Positions 16,910 through 25,368 of a DNA stretch of 36,483 nucleotides are shown piece after piece. Location of the stretch: the NCBI GenBank assembly GCA_001683985.1, contig MAEO01000235.1, forward strand, positions 10,969 to 47,451, read 5' to 3'. This DNA comes from Smithella sp. M82 (GTDB lineage: Bacteria > Desulfobacterota > Syntrophia > Syntrophales > Smithellaceae). Positions within the stretch are counted from its first letter, which is position 1. Each line of letters begins with the position of its first letter. Made by a program: the position numbers and the translations under genes. The notes under the pieces were generated by a model. The model saw nothing but the letters and a program-made list of their open reading frames with translations. It was not told where the DNA came from and made no database searches.

Positions 16910-17686
16910 ATGCAGAGCAACAGTACTTTGAAAAAGGTTTTATATCCTGCTTATTTGGCGCGGGTGCTTTTGTTTTTTACGGCATGTTATATGGTTTTGG
17001 GGGTTGTTACGCATCTGTCCTGGTGGTTTCTAATCGAAAAGGCCGGGATTGAAATTAAAAAACTCAGTCCACAGTACTGGCCGGCATTCATTTTTGTTTT
17101 CGTTTTTTTCTTCTTACCGTGTCTCTATTTTTTTTGCAGTTGGGCAGCGAAAAGATTTTTGACCATTAATTATTCGAAGCTGGCGCTTTATATGGGATGC
17201 ACTTTCTTCGGCGCGATGTGGTATGAAATAATCCTCGATACTCTTTTTGTAAAATTTGTTGGTCAACCAGGCTGGCTTTATAAAATTTGGCCTATCCACT
17301 ACGGATACACCTCCGGCGTGGGTATGTTTATGTGGCCACTGTATGGATTTTTTGTCTTTTGCATGAACAGCGCCATTGAAATTAATCCTAAACTGGCTGA
17401 TATTAACAACGGTGCGGCAAAAACTTATTTATTCGCACTTGACGCAATGGCACTTGAAATTCTGGCTAATATATTTTCAATTTCACTTTTCCATACTTTC
17501 CTGTTCTATTATCTTCCCGGTGACCTGCTGCACTTCACGACAATACAGATTTTTGTTCCTTACCTGTTTGCCTGCGGTTTGGGAGCAATTACCTCGCTGT
17601 TTCTTGAACGGTTGAAAAGGAATCATTTTATCATCGGCTTTATTTTCTATTTTGCGGGCGTAATAAGTCTGTTCCGGCTTGCTTAA
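16910..17686 (+). CDS. Polytopic membrane protein of unknown function
   Basis: I do not recognise a family. The protein is about 258 aa, very rich in aromatic residues, with some six or seven hydrophobic segments (for example VLLFFTACYMVLGVV and FIFVFVFFFLPCLYFFC). Charged loops include EIKKLSPQYWP and EINPKLADINNG. Single WYE and HYGY motifs lie in the middle, but no catalytic signature is evident. The start could be the GTG at 16892 or the ATG at 16910; neither has a good ribosome site. It stands 105 bp after the YjbQ gene and its stop codon lies inside the loop of a strong terminator, so it is the last gene of its unit. Confidence 0.7.
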   Translation: MQSNSTLKKVLYPAYLARVLLFFTACYMVLGVVTHLSWWFLIEKAGIEIKKLSPQYWPAFIFVFVFFFLPCLYFFCSWAAKRFLTINYSKLALYMGCTFFGAMWYEIILDTLFVKFVGQPGWLYKIWPIHYGYTSGVGMFMWPLYGFFVFCMNSAIEINPKLADINNGAAKTYLFALDAMALEILANIFSISLFHTFLFYYLPGDLLHFTTIQIFVPYLFACGLGAITSLFLERLKRNHFIIGFIFYFAGVISLFRLA

Positions 17687-17707
17687 AAAGCAAGCCGGAT
17701 TTTTTTT
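17673..17707 (+). terminator. Rho-independent terminator
   Basis: Perfect 10-bp stem TCCGGCTTGC / GCAAGCCGGA (17673-17682 and 17690-17699) with a seven-base loop, followed by a run of eight T (17700-17707). The TAA stop of the membrane-protein gene (17684-17686) is inside the loop. It also separates this gene from the convergent crotonase gene. Confidence 0.92.
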
Positions 17708-17756
17708 AACAGACATTTAAAAGGTATAAACCTGCTGTAAAAGCGGTTTTGGATTT

Positions 17757-18536
17757 TTACTTCCCGATGAAATTACCGTCTCTCTTTTCCAAAAACGAGA
17801 TAACCGCTTCCGTTGCATCATGACTCGGAATGCAGATTTCCTGCATATACAGCTCCAGATCCTGGTTTATGCAAAAATTACCGCTCAAAGCATGGTCAAC
17901 GGCTGCTTTGGACATGGAAAGCGCCAGAGGAGCCCTTTTAGCGAGTTTGGTTGCCAAAGCCATAGCTTCGTCCATTAACTTGTCGTCCGGAACAACCTTG
18001 GTGACCATTCCTATCTCATAGGCTCTTTTAGCGTCGATTCTCTCGCCGGTAAGAATGAGTTCTTTGGCCTTTGACGGACCGATAAGTTTTGTAAGCCTGT
18101 AAGTTCCGCCCGCATCCGGCACCAATCCTAATGTGGTGTAAGCCATGGCGAATTTAGCGGTTTCCGAGGCAATGATAAAATCGCTGGCCACAGCTATATC
18201 GCAGCCGTTGCCGACAGCGTGTCCCCTGACCGCCGATATTACGGGTTGTCTCATTTTTTCAAATGAAAAAGTAACTTGGACTTTTTTGATAAACCATCGC
18301 ATCCATGCCGGGCTGGCGTCTTTCAAAGAGGCTGCAAAACTCAGGTTGATTCCGGCACAAAATGAGTCTCCCGCTCCTGTAATGATGAGTACGTTGATAT
18401 CCTCGTCCTTGTCTATCTGAGGTATGATTTCGAAGAGTTCATCGTACGTCCGTGCATCTAGCGAATTCTTTGTCTCCGGTCTGTTAAAAGTCAGGATTCC
18501 AATTTTGTTTTCTTTTGTAAATATCAGATTTTCCAT
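17757..18536 (-). CDS. Enoyl-CoA hydratase/isomerase family protein (isomerase-type crotonase)
   Basis: A 259-aa crotonase-fold acyl-CoA enzyme. The CoA oxyanion-hole elements are present: GAGDSFCAGINL (about 54-65) and RGHAVGNGCDIAVASD (104-119). Of the two glutamates used by classical hydratases, the first is D113 and the second is Y133 (in FAMAYTTLGL). D141 in GLVPDAGGT sits where dienoyl-CoA isomerases have a catalytic aspartate. An isomerase, PaaG-like or another double-bond shift, is therefore more likely than a hydratase; this is inferred from alignment by eye. It is a single gene, with a ribosome site AAAAAAAGGAG upstream of the ATG. Substrate unknown; in an anaerobe, aromatic or fatty acyl-CoA breakdown is plausible. 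Confidence 0.88.
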   Translation of the reverse strand: MENLIFTKENKIGILTFNRPETKNSLDARTYDELFEIIPQIDKDEDINVLIITGAGDSFCAGINLSFAASLKDASPAWMRWFIKKVQVTFSFEKMRQPVISAVRGHAVGNGCDIAVASDFIIASETAKFAMAYTTLGLVPDAGGTYRLTKLIGPSKAKELILTGERIDAKRAYEIGMVTKVVPDDKLMDEAMALATKLAKRAPLALSMSKAAVDHALSGNFCINQDLELYMQEICIPSHDATEAVISFLEKRDGNFIGK

Positions 18537-18771
18537 AGGGACTCTCCTTTTTTTGTTGTTGAGAATAGCGTGATTTGGAATGCAGCATACCTACCATTTA
18601 CACAGCAATTAGCGTAAAAAATAAAAACATGATAAAACTAAACATATTGCGCTTAAATGTCAAGGTTCGATTAGACAAGAAAAAATTCTTGGGAAACAGA
18701 TAAAAAGAATTGTCAAGAAAATTATGATAATGATGTAAAAAAAGAATAATTTTTAGCAAAGGTGGTTTTTA

Positions 18772-19733
18772 ATGAATAATATTCTTATTCTGTTTGCCCA
18801 TCCGCGTTTTGAGAAATCTAAAACAAATCGCGCGCTGCTAAAAAATATCGATAGAATCAATGGTGTTACTTTAAACGATTTGTATGAAAAATATCCTGAT
18901 TTCAATATAGATATCGATCGTGAGAAAAAACTTCTCCTGAATCATCAAATCATTATATGGCAGCACCCTTTTTACATGTACAGTGCCCCGGCTCTGCTCA
19001 AGCAGTGGATTGATCTTCTTATGGAGCATGGATGGGCTCATGGTAGAGGTGGCACTAATCTCAATAATAAGATTATGTCATTACTGCTTCTGCGTTTTAT
19101 AGCCCGTATTCATCTGCGAGAGCTGTTTACGGCGGCATCTCTTTTTATTATTATCGGCGCTGCCTGTATCATGATGCCGGTAGGTTTAAGCCCTGCGCCG
19201 GGCACATTTCTGGCCGGTGTGGTTTTGGCCAATAGTGAATTCAGACATGAACTGGAAAGCGACATTGAGCCTTTTAAAGGTATTTTGCTTGGTTTGTTTT
19301 TTATTACCGTCGGCGCATCCATTAATTTTGATCTGGTAGAGAAGACAAAGAAAATATTTCCCAATCTGACGGTGATGGTTCGTGCCCCAAGCCGTATGGA
19401 TGCTTATGAACTGCTTGATATGGGAATAAAAGATGTTTATCGGGAATCGTGGATACCTCCGTGAGGTTGGGCGTTGATGTTTTGGTTAAGCTTGGTGTCC
19501 GCAAATACAGCGCTGTGCGCGCCAGCCAGAATTTTATCAAATATGATGAAGCGGCTTCGCGGGAACTTGCCCGCCATCGTTATGATCAGAGCGACTATAT
19601 TTTTACTGCCCGCGAACAAATTCAGATTCAGGAACAGATGCTGAATAAGGACAGGGAAGAAATTCCGAATATCAACGATCATGCGTGGGACAGCGATTTG
19701 TTTGAGGAGAAATCAGATAGTGGAAAAAATTAA
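18772..19733 (+). pseudogene. Decayed kefF-kefC fusion remnant (glutathione-gated K+ efflux)
   Basis: About the first 105 codons match the flavodoxin-fold KefF subunit ([19 protein letters not shown], then [20 protein letters not shown] and [11 protein letters not shown]). The same frame runs straight into the middle of a KefB/KefC antiporter ([52 protein letters not shown]). It then jumps to part of its NAD-binding domain ([19 protein letters not shown]) and stops at 19464. The missing KefC tail ([20 protein letters not shown]) continues in another frame from 19449 to 19733, consistent with a one-base deletion near 19450. KefF's C-terminus, the first antiporter helices and most of the nucleotide loop are gone. 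An AAAGGTGG ribosome site remains. It is almost certainly non-functional. Confidence 0.85.
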
Positions 19734-19755
19734 AAAAGGACTTTAAAAAACGACT

Positions 19756-20574
19756 ATGGGCAGGCCATATCATTTATTTAAGTATAATCATAGAGACGGA
19801 GATGAGTTTACTATCATTGCCCATCGCGGAGCGTCGGCTTATTATCCCGAGAACACGCTTCCCTCGTTTGAAGCCGCGATTGAAATGGGCGCTGATATGG
19901 TGGAGTTGGATGTTCAGCTGACATCGGATAAAGAAGTTGTTGTTTTCCACGACGAAAAAATATCGCGCTGTACCGATGGTCGGGGAAAGATCGCCGATTA
20001 TACACTTGCTGAATTGAAAAAACTGGACGCAGGCAGTTGGTTCGATAAAGAATTTAAAAACACAACAATACCGACACTGGCCGAAGTTTTGGCTTTTTGC
20101 AAAGGTAAAATTGCGGTAAATATTGAAATCAAGACCGAAGCTGTCAGCGAAATGATCTTTGGCGGCATTGAAGAAAAATGTCTGAAAATTGTTGAGCAAA
20201 GCGGTATGAACGGACATATCGTGTTTTCCAGTTTTGATCCGCGGGCAATTATGCGCTTAAAACAGTTAGACAGCAATATAGCAGTCGCCGCGTTATTTGA
20301 AAAAAAACACTATGGTTCCAAACTCCCATCGGATATAATGAAATCACTGGGGGGTGATGCCTTTAACTGTTCAGGATCCTATTTTAAAAAGAAATGGTTT
20401 TCAGATATTAAATTGAATAATATTCCTGTTAACATTTACACCGTCAATGATGTGAGGAACATGAAACGATTTATTAATATGGGTGTCAGCGGAATTTTTA
20501 CCAACAATCCGGATATATTGAAAAGAGTGGTCACAGATATAAAACAGGGTCAAAAAATCGAAGGGCGGAAATAA
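19756..20574 (+). CDS. Glycerophosphodiester phosphodiesterase (GDPD)
   Basis: Hydrolyses glycerophosphodiesters to glycerol-3-phosphate and an alcohol. The 272-aa protein has the family core near the N-terminus: IIAHRGASAYYPENT with catalytic H23 and R24, the metal ligands in VELDVQLT (E50, D52), and the second histidine in VVFHDE (H65). The C-terminal NNIPVNIYTVND and GIFTNNPDIL complete the TIM barrel. There is no signal peptide, so it acts in the cytosol (UgpQ-like rather than GlpQ-like). Its TAA stop overlaps the ATG of the next gene by one base (TAATG), so it is coupled to the acyltransferase-hydrolase fusion. Glycerol-3-phosphate made here could feed that acyltransferase. Confidence 0.95.
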   Translation: MGRPYHLFKYNHRDGDEFTIIAHRGASAYYPENTLPSFEAAIEMGADMVELDVQLTSDKEVVVFHDEKISRCTDGRGKIADYTLAELKKLDAGSWFDKEFKNTTIPTLAEVLAFCKGKIAVNIEIKTEAVSEMIFGGIEEKCLKIVEQSGMNGHIVFSSFDPRAIMRLKQLDSNIAVAALFEKKHYGSKLPSDIMKSLGGDAFNCSGSYFKKKWFSDIKLNNIPVNIYTVNDVRNMKRFINMGVSGIFTNNPDILKRVVTDIKQGQKIEGRK

Positions 20575-22754
20575 TGAATATATCGGTCTCCTTGATTAAT
20601 CTTATAGAAGTTGCCCTTGATACCCTGATTAAAACCACAGGGACACACATACGTCTGCATGGCATAGAAAATGTTCCCGCTCAACCGGCGCTCTATGTAA
20701 TTAATCACTTTACGCGCATGGAAACAATTTTGATGCCTTATATTATCAAGAAGAACATAAAAAGATATCCGATTTCCCTGGCACATGAGTCCTTTTTCAG
20801 TGGTGAATTGGGTACTTTTATGGATAAGGTCGGGGCAATTTCCACAGCCGATCCGAGCAGGGATAAAATATTTATCAATGCGCTTCTTACCGACACCTAT
20901 CCGGTCATTATTTTTCCGGAAGGTCAGATGATAAAAGATAAAAAGATTATCGAGAAGGGCAAATACCTGGTTTACAACGCAGGCATCAGAAGGCCTCCTC
21001 ATTCCGGAGCCGCACAAATAGCCTTGAGGACGGAGTTTGTTCGTGAAAAATTAAGGAAGTTCCGTTCTGGCGGCGATAATAGATCCATCGCCGAAATGGC
21101 GGCTCATTTCGGCTTTAATCCTGCGGACGCAAATAAAATTATAAATAAAGAAACTTATATTGTGCCGGTAAACATAACCTATTTCCCTGTTCGTGCACAG
21201 GAAAATGTCATCGGCAAATTAGCCGGCCGGTTTAAAGATATATCAGTGCATCTTAAGGAAGAACTGGAAGTTGAAGGTCCGATGGTATTGGGCAAAGTTG
21301 ATATTGATATTAATTTCGGCAAACCGATGTCGGCAAAGAAATATATAGCTTCCAACAGAAAACTGAACAAGTTATCAAAAGATAATAATCCTTATCTGGA
21401 TGCCGGACAATTTAAGAAGATAAATTCATTCAAGAAAACATGTGTCAGTATGATGCATGATTACATGGATGCCATATACGGTATGACGACAGTTAATCAT
21501 GATCATCTGATGTCATACATATTAACCAAATACGGTAACGGTGGTTTTAGTGAAGATGATTTCAAAAATCGTATTTTTCTGGCCATTCAGTATTTGCGTA
21601 AAGTCGGCATAACCAATTATCACACGTCACTTTATAAAAAACAGTTTTATCTTCTAAATGACGATTATCATGAAAAATATGAAAATTTTATTAAAGAATG
21701 CGCCTCCTGCAACTACATTAAACTGGAGAATGGAATAATTACGAAGATCAGCGAGCGATTCAGTAGAAAATCCGATTTCCATACCATCAGAAGAGATAAC
21801 ATCATTGAAGTTTTTAAAAATGAAATAGAGCCTCTTCACGATTTAACCAGAGCTATAGATAGATTAATGTGGCTTCCTGCTTTCTTCGTCCGATGGAAGA
21901 TAAGAAATCACTTTATCCGGCTGGATAACGATCTGTTTGACCAGGATTATCAGAAGTATTTCATAAAAGAAGAAAGTAAGCCAAAAAACATAGGAACGCC
22001 TTTCTTTCTAAAACGTTTTTTCAGCAGAAAGGGTGTTATCCTTGTTCATGGATATATGGCTGCTCCGGAAGAAGTCAGGCCGCTGGCTGATTATCTTTAT
22101 AAGAACGGATACAACGTTTACGGAACCCGTTTGCGCGGGCATGGTACAGCGCCTGAGGATCTTGCTGTTCGTAAGTGGGGGAAATGGTACAACTCCGCAA
22201 GCCGCGCCTACATTATTATGAAAAACAGTGTGAAAACTTTCTCCATTTGTGGATTTTCCATGGGCGGCGGAATCGCTCTGCTGCAGGCTGCCAATAAGCC
22301 GGGCAGGTTTGCCGGAGTTATATCAATTAATGCTCCTCTCAAACTGAAAAGCGTTGCTTCCAAATTTGCACCTGTCGTTAACTTGTGGAACAAGTTGCTT
22401 TCAAAAATTCATGTAGATAAAGTTAAAATGGAGTTCGTGGAAAACACGCCGGAAAATCCTGAAATAAACTATGTCCGCAATCCCGTGAGCGGAAGCCACG
22501 AACTGGAAAAATTGATGAAACAAGTCGAAGATCAACTGAAAGATGTGAAATGTCCTGCTCTTATTATACAAGGATCAGATGATCCCGTAGTGAATCCGGT
22601 GAGCGGACAGGAAATTTTCGACAAACTCGGCACAAAGGATAAGCAGCTTCTCAGAATTTATGCCAAACACCATGGTATACTGCGCGGCGAAGAAGCGGAT
22701 AAAGTCAATGCGATGGTGTTAATGTTCCTGAAAAAAGTATCATCTGGCAACTGA
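20574..22754 (+). CDS. Acyltransferase (PlsC-like) fused to alpha/beta hydrolase
   Basis: A 726-aa two-domain protein. The N-terminal part resembles glycerolipid acyltransferases: INHFTRME carries H45 and E50 as an HX4E variant of the usual NHX4D, and IIFPEGQM (112-119) is the phosphate-binding FPEG motif. About 300-470 is helical and unrecognised. From about 485 there is a monoglyceride-lipase/Est30-like hydrolase: LVHGYMA (H492), the elbow CGFSMGGG (S562), GSDDPV (D669/D670) and KHHGIL (H699/H700). The combination suggests lipid remodelling, one domain adding and one removing an acyl chain. It is coupled to the GDPD gene and near gpsA, both glycerol-phosphate genes. I do not know a characterised protein with this architecture. 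Confidence 0.85.
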   Translation: MNISVSLINLIEVALDTLIKTTGTHIRLHGIENVPAQPALYVINHFTRMETILMPYIIKKNIKRYPISLAHESFFSGELGTFMDKVGAISTADPSRDKIFINALLTDTYPVIIFPEGQMIKDKKIIEKGKYLVYNAGIRRPPHSGAAQIALRTEFVREKLRKFRSGGDNRSIAEMAAHFGFNPADANKIINKETYIVPVNITYFPVRAQENVIGKLAGRFKDISVHLKEELEVEGPMVLGKVDIDINFGKPMSAKKYIASNRKLNKLSKDNNPYLDAGQFKKINSFKKTCVSMMHDYMDAIYGMTTVNHDHLMSYILTKYGNGGFSEDDFKNRIFLAIQYLRKVGITNYHTSLYKKQFYLLNDDYHEKYENFIKECASCNYIKLENGIITKISERFSRKSDFHTIRRDNIIEVFKNEIEPLHDLTRAIDRLMWLPAFFVRWKIRNHFIRLDNDLFDQDYQKYFIKEESKPKNIGTPFFLKRFFSRKGVILVHGYMAAPEEVRPLADYLYKNGYNVYGTRLRGHGTAPEDLAVRKWGKWYNSASRAYIIMKNSVKTFSICGFSMGGGIALLQAANKPGRFAGVISINAPLKLKSVASKFAPVVNLWNKLLSKIHVDKVKMEFVENTPENPEINYVRNPVSGSHELEKLMKQVEDQLKDVKCPALIIQGSDDPVVNPVSGQEIFDKLGTKDKQLLRIYAKHHGILRGEEADKVNAMVLMFLKKVSSGN

Positions 22755-22802
22755 CTTGTTATATGGATACGATAATCAAAATATAATTACGAGAAGGTTT
22801 TT

Positions 22803-23153
22803 ATGATTGATAAGTGGATAAAAGAAATAAAAAAAGAATCTCCGCCGGATATGCTCGGGATGATTCTTTTTCATAATGGAATAGTTAGGGCGACGACGAA
22901 AGAAGGCGGGAAAGTTCAGGCGATGAATCTTTCCTGCGATAAAGCAAGGCTTGAAGCTGTTGTTGATGAATTCAAAAAGAGAGACGGTATTGTTGATATC
23001 AAGGTATGGATTAATGAAGGCCATCTTAAAATAGGCGACGACATTATGAATGTTTGTGTGGCCGGTCGATTCCGCAAAGATGTCTTGCCTGTCTTTCAGG
23101 AACTCATCACAACAATTAAAACAGAAATTGTCAGCGAAGAAGAATTAAAATGA
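22803..23153 (+). CDS. MoaE-like protein, divergent
   Basis: A 116-aa protein that resembles the large subunit of molybdopterin synthase (MoaE), which moves sulfur from MoaD to precursor Z. The fold is suggested by LGMILFHNGIVRATTKEG, then WINEGHLKIGDDIMNVCVAGRFRKDVL and a final helix. The typical HRxG is replaced by NEGH, and the end lacks the PIWKKE-type segment with catalytic lysine. The function may therefore differ from molybdopterin synthesis. No moaD, moaA or moaC is nearby. It follows the acyltransferase fusion by 48 bp with GAGAAGG before the ATG and converges on gpsA with only 4 bp between the stops. Confidence 0.65.
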   Translation: MIDKWIKEIKKESPPDMLGMILFHNGIVRATTKEGGKVQAMNLSCDKARLEAVVDEFKKRDGIVDIKVWINEGHLKIGDDIMNVCVAGRFRKDVLPVFQELITTIKTEIVSEEELK

Positions 23154-23157
23154 TGTT

Positions 23158-24351
23158 TTAGTCAAACAACCCTTTATCGCGACGGTACCAATAATCAGGA
23201 AAAATATGGTACATGATCCTGGATGCCTGGCTGATGTATTCCTTAGTTCTTTTATCATGCTGGCAGGCCTGAATAATCATGTCTTTAATGGTATTTTTGT
23301 TGCCGGGTTCGTTAAATATCCGGTAGGCGCAGGAAAAGAGCGGACTGTACATGTTTTTCTTTTCCAGATATTTATAAACATTTCTGACTGTATTGGGGCC
23401 TTCAGGAGTTCCATCAATTTTTTCCAGCACGCGCAGATTGGTTTCAATAGGATTGCCGGTATAGAGCTCATAGAAATATTTTCCGTAGCGGTAATTTTTA
23501 CTGGCCAGAGATGAAACTGTCACATACAAATCTCCGACTCCTGCCTGGCTGTGGAATGCCTGAAATCCTCCACCTAAAAGACGGGATAATGAACGAATTT
23601 CCACGCCGGAACGGGCGAAGATGGTTCCCGGAATTGAATCTCCCAGCTTAAGCGAGTCTGCCAAACCTTTGATATTGGCTACAATATTTTTCAAAGCGCC
23701 GCAGGCTTCGACACCAACAATGTCAAAATTATAATATGAATTTATTTCGTCGCGATTGAATTTAAGCAAGTCTTCTCTGATAATATTGGCAATGCGTTTC
23801 TTGCCGGCAACCGTTAAACAAACCGGATTCCCCAGTGCTATATCAATATCAAAAAATGGGCCACCAATACAGGCTACCTGATATTTATGTTTTAAGTTGT
23901 ATAAATTATTGTTGATTAATTGCGAAGGAGTTATCAGTTTTTTCGATATTTCGTCGGATATCAAACCTTTGATCGGCGAAACGAAGCATGTATCGCCGGC
24001 TTTTTTGTCGATCATTGGCTTAAGATAGTTGAGAAATTCCGGCAGCCTGTTCATGGTTATAGCCAAAACGATAAAGTCGTTGTTTTCGACGATATGTTCC
24101 AAATCGTTTGTTGCATAAACTTTGCTGGAAAGACGGGGAACGTTATCCATGCCACCCAGACGATTAGCCAGGTCTTCTGTCAAATGCAAAGGATTCAGAT
24201 GATCTCTGTTTATTGCTTTGCAGACTTCGGGATCATGGTAATAAATGGTCACGCGTTTGTTGTCCCGGCCAAATTTGTACGCAAAAGATGTACCTAACCG
24301 ACCCGGACCAATAATGGCCAATCTTGTCGTGTCTAAATTAGGGCTAAACAT
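23158..24351 (-). CDS. gpsA: NAD(P)-dependent glycerol-3-phosphate dehydrogenase (GpsA-like)
   Basis: Reduces dihydroxyacetone phosphate to sn-glycerol-3-phosphate for phospholipid synthesis. The Rossmann loop IGPGRLGTSFAYKFG is near residue 14, and SPIKGL lies in the expected place. The catalytic half has GVEACGALKNIVANIKGLADSL and QAGVGDLYVTVSSLASKNYRYG, matching GpsA's VEIAGALKN and GLAGLGDL..T..S..SRN blocks. At 397 aa it is about 60 residues longer than usual, mostly in the N-terminal domain and tail, so it is a divergent branch. It converges with the lipid module on the + strand. The gene is single on its strand; the ATG has only weak ribosome signals. Confidence 0.85.
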   Translation of the reverse strand: MFSPNLDTTRLAIIGPGRLGTSFAYKFGRDNKRVTIYYHDPEVCKAINRDHLNPLHLTEDLANRLGGMDNVPRLSSKVYATNDLEHIVENNDFIVLAITMNRLPEFLNYLKPMIDKKAGDTCFVSPIKGLISDEISKKLITPSQLINNNLYNLKHKYQVACIGGPFFDIDIALGNPVCLTVAGKKRIANIIREDLLKFNRDEINSYYNFDIVGVEACGALKNIVANIKGLADSLKLGDSIPGTIFARSGVEIRSLSRLLGGGFQAFHSQAGVGDLYVTVSSLASKNYRYGKYFYELYTGNPIETNLRVLEKIDGTPEGPNTVRNVYKYLEKKNMYSPLFSCAYRIFNEPGNKNTIKDMIIQACQHDKRTKEYISQASRIMYHIFPDYWYRRDKGLFD

Positions 24352-24669
24352 TGATCATGCTCTTTATTGTAAACTTCAAACTGTTTTAATAATAATACTT
24401 TATTAACAAATCCTAATATCTTTTTAAAAAAAAATTAAACTAAATTTATTAATTCGTCCCGCAGGCTTCACATCCGAAGCTTGGGTCTCATTATAGTCGA
24501 GTCCCATTAATTTTAGTTGCATTATCATAAATGATTGTTTAAAAAAAGCAATGTCTTAATCTTTTAAAATAGTATATCTTTTTACAGGAAAATTTTTCAA
24601 CCGGGGATTATTCCGGCTATTCTGAATTGATTGAATACAGTTAAATGCTTTAAAAGAATTTGTATTTTT
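24352..24669. other. AT-rich intergenic region with two small hairpins
   Basis: A divergent gap of 318 bp between gpsA (-) and the MORN gene (+). It is strongly AT-rich apart from 24462-24506, where GCTTC-ACATCC-GAAGC (24465-24480) is followed by TGGGTCTC / GAGTCCCA (24482-24489 and 24499-24506, one mismatch). This pair faintly recalls the anticodon and T arms of a tRNA but lacks the rest of one. Promoters for both flanking genes must lie here; none is clear enough to mark. Confidence 0.4.
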
Positions 24670-25341
24670 ATGACTAAAACAAATACTGATATTAAAGAAG
24701 AAAAGTTGTTTTTCTCCGATGGTTCTATCAGAGAAAAAAAATTTATCAAGAATGGTAAATTGCATGGTGAATATACGTCTTATTATAAGAACGGTCAAAT
24801 ACTGGCTCAGATTAATTTTGTCAACGGTAAAAAGCATGGCTCTGCGGCAACTTATTACAACGACGGCCAGATAAGAGAAAAGGCAACTTTTGTTCATGGC
24901 CGGATGGAAGGCGAATATACTTCTTATTATCAAAACGGGAGCATCAGGGAACAAGAATACTACAGACATGGCAGACTAAACGGCAAATATCAGATTTTTT
25001 ATAAAAACGGACAATTAAAAGAAGAAGAAAATTTTAAAAACGGCAAATTTGAAGGCGAATATATTTGTTACTATAAGAATGGTCGGATTAAGGAAAAGGG
25101 ATTTTTCAAAAACGATAAAAGAGACGGGGAATATGTCGCATATTTCAAAAGCGGTCGGCTAAAAGAAAAGGCTACTTATAAAAATGGGAAGTATATAGGA
25201 AAGTTTCTTGTCTTTGAGGAAGAAATTCCCGAAGTCCAGGGCGCTGAAGGTGATGTTGCCAATTTTACGGACTTGTGGGATGATAAAGATATAGCAAATT
25301 TACTTGAAGACTTGAAACACTTTGACGAAAAACAAAAATAA
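24670..25341 (+). CDS. MORN-type (YwqK-like) repeat protein
   Basis: About 223 aa, dominated by some seven tandem repeats of roughly 23 residues of the form YYKNGQIKEKxxFKNGKxxGEY, running from near residue 15 to about 190. This is the MORN_2/YwqK repeat, which forms an extended beta-hairpin strip. Some family members are annotated as antitoxins, but no toxin gene is beside it. The tail (from about 190) is acidic (EVQGAEGDVANFTDLWDDKDIANLLEDLK). No signal peptide or membrane segment is seen, so it is probably cytosolic. The frame opens at a TTG at 24631; I prefer ATG 24670, though neither has a good ribosome site. It is followed after 27 bp by the universal stress protein gene. Function unknown. 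Confidence 0.8.
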   Translation: MTKTNTDIKEEKLFFSDGSIREKKFIKNGKLHGEYTSYYKNGQILAQINFVNGKKHGSAATYYNDGQIREKATFVHGRMEGEYTSYYQNGSIREQEYYRHGRLNGKYQIFYKNGQLKEEENFKNGKFEGEYICYYKNGRIKEKGFFKNDKRDGEYVAYFKSGRLKEKATYKNGKYIGKFLVFEEEIPEVQGAEGDVANFTDLWDDKDIANLLEDLKHFDEKQK

Positions 25342-25368
25342 TCATGTCTCTTTTTTTAAGGAGTTATC

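Noticed and set aside
24462..24506. Possible tRNA or tRNA fragment
   Set aside because: Only two small hairpins are present; acceptor and D arms are missing and the second stem has a mismatch.
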